Below, one piece after another: positions 46,266 through 53,032 of a stretch of DNA of 64,000 bases. The translations under genes and the position numbers were made by a program. Below the pieces are notes generated by a model. That model saw only the letters and a program-made list of their open reading frames with translations. It was not told the DNA's origin and made no database searches. Every line of letters starts with the position of its first letter. Within the stretch, counting starts at the first letter, position 1. The stretch covers positions 1-64,000 of the forward strand of contig JAURVB010013563.1 of assembly GCA_033002965.1 (NCBI GenBank). The letters run 5' to 3'. This stretch comes from Piper betle. Lineage: Eukaryota > Streptophyta > Magnoliopsida > Piperales > Piperaceae.

Positions 46266-48128
46266 ATGGATATTCATAGTCATAACTTCTCAACTCCAAC
46301 GAAAGTTACAAAGCTTCGGTCTCATAGTCGTCTGTCTGAATCCAACAAGAATATGATTGATTCACTACATCAAACAGGAATGAGACCATTAGCCATCTCT
46401 AAAGTTTTGAATGCAACTTCCAATAGCACAGATCAAGACAGAGTGACACGTCAATCTTGCATCAGCCATCTGAAAAGCACCCGTAAGAATGATGTTGGGC
46501 GGCAATGCTTAAGTGTTATCAAGTACTTTCAAGAGAAAAATGCGAAAGACCATGACTTTTTCTTTGAAATTGAATTAGATGAGAATGGAACGACCCAAAA
46601 TGTCTTTTGGGCTGATGGGAGATCAAGAGCATCTTACATGAACTTTGGCGATGTGATAGTGTTTGATGTAACTTATAAGACCAATGCATTCTCCATGCCG
46701 TTTGCTCCATTCACAGGTATTAATCACCATAGGCAATCTACCCTTTTTGGGTGTGCTTTACTTGCTGATGAGACAGAGGAAACATTCACTTGGTTGTTTA
46801 AAACATGGTTAAAATGTATGTGGGGAAAAGCACCTACTTCGATTATCACAGATCAAGATGGTGCAATGCGAAAAGCTATTGCAACTGTTTTTCCGACAAG
46901 CCATCACAGGTTTTGCTCATGGCACATATCTAATAATGCCATGATTCATCTAAAACATTTGAAGTCCAACCATAGTGAATTTGAGAAAGAATATAATGAT
47001 TGGATATATAGAAGTGCTACAATCACTGAGTTTGAGGAGAAATGGAGGATTATGAAAGAAACATACAATTTGGATAAAAACTGTTGGTTGTCATCCATGT
47101 ATGATGTCAGACACCAATGGATATCTATATACATGAGGGATAATTTCTTTGCAGGTATGACTTCGAGCCAAAGAAGCGAGAGCATGAACTCATTTTTTGA
47201 CGGATTTGTGCATTCACAAACCCCACTGGCAGATTTTGTGAGGCAGTATGATAGAGCGCTACAATCTCGTAGATTTGATGAGGAACAAGAGGATTTTAAG
47301 ACTTTGAATTCCAAGCCTGTGCTATGTGGATACTCTCCTCTTGAGGCTGAAGCTGGGACTATGTACACGAGATCAAATTTTGAAATTTTTAAAGATCAAT
47401 TGAAAAGGAGCCAAGGTTGCATTTACAAGAAAATCGGCGAGGACGGTTCAGTAACAAAATATGAAGTGTTTCCACATGATGATGAAGCTAAAAAACATGT
47501 TGTTGCATACCGAACTTGTGGAGAAATGAATGTCACCTGTAGTTGCAAGAAATTTGAAAGTGAAGGAATTTTGTGTATGCACATTTTGAAAATTTTTCAT
47601 AAGAAACAACTCTGCAAAATTCCAAATCAATATGTGCTCTACCGTTGGACAATTAAAGCTAGATATTGTTATTCAAGCCAAAGTGAGGATACCGGCGTCG
47701 TTCATTCCTCTACTAGTCCACTTACCCCATTGCAAATATGGAGATTTCGGAATATGATTATCCGATTGCAAGATTTGGGGACAAGTTCAGATGAGCGATA
47801 TCATTTTGCATTACCCCTTTTGGAAAATTTGGTTGAAAAGCTTGATGCGATTGGGAGTTCATCTTCATTGAGAGTACAAACAAGTAACGAGTCTGTTGAA
47901 AGACAAGTTACAACTTCAATGGAGCATATTCCTCAAATAGTAGTACGTGACCCTTCTCAGTTGCGTACTAAAGGTCGTCCCAAGAATAGTCAAAGATTGA
48001 AGGCTGGATACGAAGTTGCTCAAGCTCAAACAAAAAAACGGATGTGTAGTCTTTGTAATGAGAGAGGTCATTATTCTACAACATGTAAAAATGTTCATAA
48101 CAATTGTAACACAAATCCCATACAATAG
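46266..48128 (+). CDS. FAR1-related / MULE transposase-like protein lacking FAR1 DNA-binding domain
   Basis: An intact 620-codon frame. Residues ~15-80 match the linker that follows the FAR1 domain in FAR1-related (FRS) proteins. The MULE transposase core spans ~125-320, with DDE-like positions D134 (VFDVTYKTN), D196 (ITDQDGAM) and E305 (RSESMN). A SWIM zinc finger CSCKKFESEGILCMH is at ~425-439 and a C-terminal zinc knuckle CSLCNERGHYSTTC at 594-607. Family knowledge: FHY3/FAR1 proteins derive from Mutator-like transposases and act as transcription factors; relatives remain active as transposases. The usual N-terminal WRKY-GCM1-type FAR1 zinc finger is not encoded between 45150 and 46266. 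The position between large inverted repeats favours a transposase over a host regulator. A stop lies five codons upstream of the ATG, so this start, or a splice acceptor at 46278, is needed. Confidence 0.88.
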   Translation: MDIHSHNFSTPTKVTKLRSHSRLSESNKNMIDSLHQTGMRPLAISKVLNATSNSTDQDRVTRQSCISHLKSTRKNDVGRQCLSVIKYFQEKNAKDHDFFFEIELDENGTTQNVFWADGRSRASYMNFGDVIVFDVTYKTNAFSMPFAPFTGINHHRQSTLFGCALLADETEETFTWLFKTWLKCMWGKAPTSIITDQDGAMRKAIATVFPTSHHRFCSWHISNNAMIHLKHLKSNHSEFEKEYNDWIYRSATITEFEEKWRIMKETYNLDKNCWLSSMYDVRHQWISIYMRDNFFAGMTSSQRSESMNSFFDGFVHSQTPLADFVRQYDRALQSRRFDEEQEDFKTLNSKPVLCGYSPLEAEAGTMYTRSNFEIFKDQLKRSQGCIYKKIGEDGSVTKYEVFPHDDEAKKHVVAYRTCGEMNVTCSCKKFESEGILCMHILKIFHKKQLCKIPNQYVLYRWTIKARYCYSSQSEDTGVVHSSTSPLTPLQIWRFRNMIIRLQDLGTSSDERYHFALPLLENLVEKLDAIGSSSSLRVQTSNESVERQVTTSMEHIPQIVVRDPSQLRTKGRPKNSQRLKAGYEVAQAQTKKRMCSLCNERGHYSTTCKNVHNNCNTNPIQ

Positions 48129-48374
48129 GATTTTTTGGGCTTATATAATGTATGGTTGTAGATGGTAGGAAACATTGTATTTGTATTTTTTGTGCATTTT
48201 GTGGAATGTACTCTTGGGTAATGTTATTGAATGACGATGATATGTTTTATCTATTTATATTATTTTTAATATCATATATATGTCACTTTGAACACAACCG
48301 TGATAAATCATACCTCTTTTTTATTTTTTACATAATTACAACATCTCAAATTTTTATCAAATATTAACTAAGTA

Positions 48375-48447
48375 GGATCTTGATGGATTCGAACCACCAT
48401 CCCTCAAGTATTTCTTGAGTGCTCTGCCAATTTTGAGCTAAAGATCC
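48375..48447 (-). tRNA. tRNA-like gene or pseudogene
   Basis: 73 bases fold as a cloverleaf on the minus strand: acceptor GGATCTT / AAGATCC, D arm GCTC / GAGC, anticodon stem CTCAA / TTGAG, variable GGAT, T arm GGTGG-TTCGAAT-CCATC. The B-box GGTTCGAATCC is perfect. The anticodon loop is GAAATAC, with A where U33 is expected, so the identity (formally AAU) is doubtful and the gene may be a pseudogene, organelle-derived copy or SINE head. It lies about 250 bp downstream of the FAR1-like ORF. Confidence 0.6.
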
Positions 48448-48505
48448 ATAACAGATTAATTCATTGAAAAACTGATGGTCTGACGACAAGCTGATGGTCT
48501 GGCGA

Positions 48506-49014
48506 CAAGCTTTGAAAAGATGATGCTTATCATATGCCATCCAGCAAATGCAATCACACAAATACTACATTTTTCAATTCCTGTATACATCATGCCTGGT
48601 ACATAACAAATGCAAAACAAAACACAGCATTTTCTTTCAAGCTAGCCAGAAAATTGGAACGATATCCTAATCCACCCAAGAAGAAATAGTGCATATCTGG
48701 ATGAACCCAAAATGTTGTAGCTTCAGTTTATGTACGGCTTCCAACTGCAGAAATAGCATGGCGTGTTTACTCTTTTGATGCTTGCTTTTCTTTCAAGCTT
48801 TGAAAAGATGATGCTTATCATATGCCATCCAGCAAATGCAATCACACAAATACTACATTTTTCAATTCCTGTACACATCATGCCTGGTACATAACAAATG
48901 CAAAACAAAACACAGCATTTTCTTTCAAGCCAGCCAGAAAATTGGAACGATATCCTAATCCACCCAAGAAGAAATAGTGCATATCTGGATGAACCCAAAA
49001 TGCTGTAGCTTCAG
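48506..49014. repeat. Direct duplication of 221 bp
   Basis: 48506-48726 and 48794-49014 are nearly identical (CAAGCTTTGAAAAGATGATG through TGTAGCTTCAG), offset 288 bp. An 18-19-bp tandem (CTGATGGTCTG-CGACAAG) precedes the first copy. Confidence 0.92.
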
Positions 49015-49074
49015 AGATCTCAAGTGCATTGTTTCCTTCATCAGAATATAACTTCATTTGATTTTATGTTCACA

Positions 49075-49215
49075 GGATCTTTGGACATTGAATTGCAAAC
49101 CTCAGGGAAATTCACTTTTGCCTTCTTGCCTCGAATCCTACGAGCCTTAGCTGTGTTGAAGGTTCCCAGCCAGACTCGTACCCCCTTAACTGGATCTCTT
49201 ATTTCAGTTGAAAGA
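49075..49215 (-). pseudogene. ERF-type AP2 domain fragment with internal deletion
   Basis: The minus strand reads [19 protein letters not shown] followed directly by [16 protein letters not shown]. Plant ERF proteins, group VII closest by wording, have about ten extra residues between FNTA and ARRIRG (the EEAARAYD segment); these are missing. The N-terminal half of the AP2 domain is absent too. This is a broken transcription-factor fragment inside the composite element, with no start or promoter of its own. Confidence 0.82.
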
Positions 49216-49614
49216 ACATAAAACGATGGCAAAATAAAGAAATCTGGATTTTTATTCATCTGTGATGTTCAGCCATACTCCCAAAATATGGTGACTAATA
49301 TAGAGAAGTTCATCCCTAACAAAATTATAATAAATCAAATCTAAGCAATGACTGACTAGACCAAGCCACCAATAATAATAAAACAGCAAGCAAACCGATG
49401 AAGATTTTATACCAAAATGTCATGTTATCTGACTCAATCCAACTTCTACGACCTTCAAAGTCTAGTTTGAAGCTGATACGAGGGTAAGCAAGAAATTTTT
49501 AACTGCAGGTGCATAAGTGGTAAACAAGAAGCATGCAGTAAAACAATCCGAAATTCCATATTTAGCCCACTAGAGATTCTTGAGCATCAGAACATTTGGC
49601 AAACTTGCAATCCT

Positions 49615-49727
49615 TCACTTTGAACCCTTCAGTGAGCCAAATATTGTTAATAGAGCAAAAAACAGTATAATAATGTCTATTAGCAAACCCTTCAAGACAG
49701 TTTGCTTCCATCTATCATCAGCATAGA
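49615..49727 (-). pseudogene. Exon-like fragment with membrane helix, unidentified
   Basis: After an acceptor CTTGGCAG the minus strand reads YADDRWKQTVLKGLLIDIII, then a hydrophobic FFALLTIFGS and a stop. It looks like the last exon of a small membrane protein. I do not recognise the family. Confidence 0.35.
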
Positions 49728-49792
49728 CTGCCAAGATAACAAAACATAACACAAAAGTTTTAATTATTTATTGTACCCATGGTCAATCATAC

Positions 49793-51223
49793 CTAAGAAA
49801 AGACTTCTCCATTTTCCCTTGGGAGCTCCTTTGGTTGGGAAGTGCACTGAATGGTGATGCATAATTTTTATTTCCATGTCGCTCAAAATCAAATATGCTC
49901 AAACTGCAGAAATAAAAGTGATTATATAATATTATTCAGGTATGAAAGCTGACACCAAGCCATTACATCACCACTCAAAATCTAAAACAAACAAATTGCT
50001 AAAGTTTCTGTATGCTAAAAGAGTTTGTTCAAAATGTTGAAATGAGATTCTAAATAGTTGATCCTACTGACCAATTATTCATATATGAAGATGAAGAAAC
50101 CTCATATCCAAATGACCTCAAGAATAAACCCTAAACCCTTAGCCCACAATCCAAATGGCCTCATAGAAAAATCCTTCATAGGCAAAACAAACCTCATATA
50201 ACGTCATCAAAATATTTGTCCTATTTACCTTTTCTAAACTATCTTTTAAGCAAATTTTAGGAGTTAATTTTTTATGACTAGAAAGACTAAATTGCTCATC
50301 AGAAAACCTTACAGCCAAATACAAATGGATGGAAATAGCCCATAAATCTAGTAGAGATTGGCAAAAATTGAGAAAAACATTATTCTACAATCAAATAAAT
50401 AAACACAATTGCTTTGAAATAAACTGACCTGCACACATCACCAACACCGTCAACAGTCACTGTGAACTCAGAAATGAACTGCAAAATGTCCATCATACGC
50501 TGCAATTACATTACAGAACGCATCAGTTTCAATTCTTAATCACAGATGAGCAAAGCTTATAGAACACATAACTCAAATAGGAAAGAGAAAATTGTTCCAC
50601 ATTTCCACCTTTGGCACAGAATACATGAGCAAGTATGGGGTCAACAGAATTGAGACCATCTCTTCAAGCAGGAGCAGTCCAGTATACTGCCACAAATTCA
50701 CCAAATAAAGCTCTGCATTCAGCATCATTGTGCAATCATACTTGAAAATTGTAACAAGTTACATGTTTTATGTTTGATGAATGGGACATTCAACTATTTG
50801 CTAATTGGACATAATAAAACATCCACAATGAAAAGCTTTTAATGCTTAAGATATATTCATCAACTTGAGATGAGATTAGACATTAAGTGTCACCCATTAC
50901 TCACCATAATCTACCTAACTCATGAAAATGCAGAAGTTGTACTTTTGTTTTTTGGGCAGAAAAGCAAGCATCAAAAGAGTAAACACGCCATGCTATTTTT
51001 TAAAATATATATATGTAAACATAATGTAACTTACCTGATATAAGGCTTCAAATTCATTTTGTACTTTATCAGTATTTTCTTTACCTCTCCACCTCTTAGG
51101 CATATGATGTGTGTTGTGAACAACAAGAGACATTGCTTCCTCTGGATCTAGAACCTGAAGCTCTTCTGAAATTGCAGCTCGACTTATAGCTGTTACAGTT
51201 CCAAAAACTGCTGCATACCACAA
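49793..51223 (-). pseudogene. ATG9: ATG9 gene fragment, four consecutive exons
   Basis: Exons with intact GT-AG sites and matching phase: ~51223-51035, 50686-50609, 50499-50429 and 49903-49793. They read AAVFGTVTAISRAAISEELQ with HMPKRWRGKENTDKVQNEFE, then LLLLEEMVSILLTPYLL, DILQFISEFTV-VDGVGDVC and LSIFDFERHGNKNYASPF, and finally SSQGKMEKSFL. These are successive parts of the C-terminal half of plant autophagy protein 9, the membrane lipid scramblase of phagophore formation. The N-terminal exons and the next C-terminal exon are missing. Homology stops at 51223, where a short filler repeat (GCCACCAATAATAATAAAAC) shared with 49368 begins. A captured, non-functional piece of a host gene is the best reading. 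Confidence 0.88.
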
Positions 51224-51227
51224 TAAG

Positions 51228-51268
51228 TTGCCACCAATAATAATAAAACAGCAAGCAAACCGATGAAT
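51228..51268. repeat. ~37-bp filler repeat shared with 49365-49404
   Basis: GCCACCAATAATAATAAAAC followed by AGCAAGCAAACCGATGA occurs at about 49367 and 51231 in the same orientation, bracketing the ATG9-derived segment. Confidence 0.88.
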
Positions 51269-51676
51269 TATTAAATGACCTCTCTATACCACCCATGTAC
51301 CTACTTCAATCCCCAAAGAACCAATGGAAACAACCCACCTATTAATTACAATAAAATTCAATCCTCCATCTAGATGAAGATTTTTTTCTCAAACAAAATG
51401 CCCAATTCTCCCACATACCAATTTCATCCTGCAAGCTTTCCAATAAAAAACCCAAAACATATAAAGCTTTCATCCTGCGGTCTTGGCCGACGCCCCTCTT
51501 AGGCTGTGCTAGAGCAGGTCAACCTCCCTACAACTGAAATATGTGATTTGCATGATTTTTTTAGCAGGTCAACTCCAACCTGAAAAAAAAATTAAATTTC
51601 TACACTACAACTTACATGATCAACATAGCAAGGTTTCTATTCGATCACCTGCCTAGCGGCCAAAACCCAGCCGACA

Positions 51677-52117
51677 GCCATGGCGTCGGCAATTCGCCAG
51701 GTGCACTTCATCACGACCTCCAGGAAGGCCGGGGCTTTGTTCCTCCACTCATCCTCCTGGATAGCCCGCTGCAAGTCCGCCACAAAAACCGTCTGCGCAC
51801 TCCTGCCCTCCACCGCGTTGTCGGCCACCCGCAGCTCGATCATCAGCTCCAGCAGCCAGAGCAGGTGGGGGAGGGGCAGAGCTGGGGGTGGGGGGGGGAC
51901 GGGGTAGGGCGAGGGACGCGGCAGGGGCTGGGGGCGAAGGCCGCACGGTGGGAGGGGCAAAGGCCGGTGCGGGCTGGGGGGGGAGGGGCAGAGCTGGTGG
52001 GGGAGGGGGCGGCTTTATGATTTTGAAAAATGGGGGGATGTTTCAGCCGTTGGATTTGATCCAACGGCTGAAACATGCAGCACAGCCATCTTGGCTGTGC
52101 TGCAGTATAGCCTCCCC

Positions 52118-52120
<3 letters not shown>
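51677..52120 (-). repeat. Right terminal inverted repeat of composite element
   Basis: Inverted copy of 44598-45032, including the captured fragment (51680-51870, minus) and both hairpins: CAGCCGTTGGAT / TTG / ATCCAACGGCTG at 52044-52070 and TGCAGCACAGCC / ATCTT / GGCTGTGCTGCA at 52077-52105. The outer end CCTCCCCCCT touches a TA tract. Confidence 0.85.

Positions 52121-52159
<39 letters not shown>
52121..52159. repeat. (TA)n microsatellite between composite element and next element
   Basis: 39 bases of alternating TA separate the right inverted repeat from the 52160 element. Confidence 0.95.
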
Positions 52160-52162
<3 letters not shown>

Positions 52163-52981
52163 GGATGATTTGCTGTACTGCAGCACAGCCAAGATGGCTG
52201 TGCTGCAGTGTTTCAGCCGTTGGATCAAATCCAACGGCTGAAACATGCCCCCCATAAAAAAAAAAATTTTGCGCCGCCGCCGCCGACGCGTCGCCGCCAC
52301 CCCGGCCGACGCGACGCCACCCCCTGCCCCGCCCGTCGCCGCCCCGCCGGGGGCGGCGACGTATCCGCCGGGCGACGGGGCGGCGGATCTAGCCGCCCCG
52401 GGTCTTCCCCTGCCGGCCCGCCGCCCGCCGCCGGGCGACACCACCGCCGCTCGTCCCCCGCCCGCCACCCCGCCGCGCGACGCCCCCGTCCGCCACCCCG
52501 TCCCCCGCCCGCCACCCCGCCGCGCGCCCCCTGCCCTCGTCCTCCGTCCCCGCCCGCCACCCCGCCGCGCCCCCCTCGGCCCCCGCCCGCCACCCCGCCG
52601 CGCCCCCCTCGGCCTCCGCCCGCCACCCAGCCGTGCCGCGCGCCCCCCGTCCCCTGTCGCCGGCGCCCCCCTTCGGCCCCCGCCGCCACCCCGCCGCGCC
52701 CCCCTCGGCCCCCGCCCGCCACCCAGCCGCGCCGCGCCTCGCGCCTCCGCCCGCCACCCAGCTGTCGCCGCGCCCCCCCCCCGCCCCCCCGGCCGTCGCC
52801 GGCGCCGGGCAGCCTTCCCGCCCCCTCCGCCGTCGCTGCTGCGGCGGCCGCGCGCTGCGGCGCCGCCCGCCGCCCTTTTTTTCCTTTTTTTTAGATCTTG
52901 GCCGTTGGATGTTAATCCAACGGCCAAGATTGTACTGCAGCACAGCCAAGATGGCTGTGCTGCAGTACAGGAAGATTTTAT

Positions 52982-52983
<2 letters not shown>
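52160..52983. mobile_element. 824-bp double-hairpin element with GC-rich core
   Basis: The left end has hairpin CTGCAGCACAGCC-AAGAT-GGCTGTGCTGCAG (52178-52208) and then TTTCAGCCGTTGGAT-CAA-ATCCAACGGCTGAAA (52211-52243). The right end mirrors this: ATCTTGGCCGTTGGAT-GTTA-ATCCAACGGCCAAGAT (52895-52930), then the same 31-base hairpin (52935-52965). Both borders are (TA)n tracts. It encodes no transposase, but shares its termini with the 7.5-kb composite element, so it is likely a non-autonomous relative. Confidence 0.8.
52263..52875. repeat. Extremely GC-rich core with CCCGCCACCCCGCCGCG repeats
   Basis: About 610 bases of nearly pure G+C, made mostly of CGCCCGCCACCCCGCCGCGC and CCCCCTCGGCC words in tandem. 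All six frames are open for long stretches, so the 165-294-codon frames are compositional artefacts. CpG density is very high. Confidence 0.85.

Positions 52984-53030
<47 letters not shown>
52984..53030. repeat. (TA)n microsatellite right of element
   Basis: About 46 bases of alternating TA, the right border of the element cluster. Confidence 0.95.

Positions 53031-53032
<2 letters not shown>

Larger units (their letters stand above)
48756..50998. repeat. 40-bp inverted filler repeat
   Basis: ATAGCATGGCGTGTTTACTC plus TTTTGATGCTTGCTTTTC at 48754-48791 recurs reverse-complemented at about 50959-50998. Such short scattered copies are typical of template-switching assembly inside captured regions. 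Confidence 0.85.
44598..52120. mobile_element. 7.5-kb composite inverted-repeat element with FAR1/MULE ORF
   Basis: Terminal inverted repeats: left 44598-45032, right 51677-52120 (inverted), matching through GGGGGAGGCT, the 31-base hairpin, a GTTTCAG segment, a C-rich tract and a coding fragment that ends at GACGCCATGGC on both sides. Both outer ends abut (TA)n tracts, so a target duplication cannot be separated from the microsatellite. The interior holds another (TA)n-linked hairpin end (45061), a FAR1/MULE-like ORF (46266-48128), a tRNA-like gene, an AP2 fragment and ATG9 exons. The simplest reading is a Mutator-like or foldback element carrying its own transposase plus captured host DNA. 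The alternative is two separate inverted copies of a smaller element flanking unrelated sequence. Confidence 0.6.

Noticed and set aside
47916..48125. Minus frames opposite the FAR1-like ORF
   Set aside because: Shadows of the long intact plus-strand frame.
52225..52927. Long open frames (165-294 codons) in the GC-rich core
   Set aside because: All six frames are open because the sequence is nearly pure G+C and tandemly repeated; no domain, start context or splice structure.
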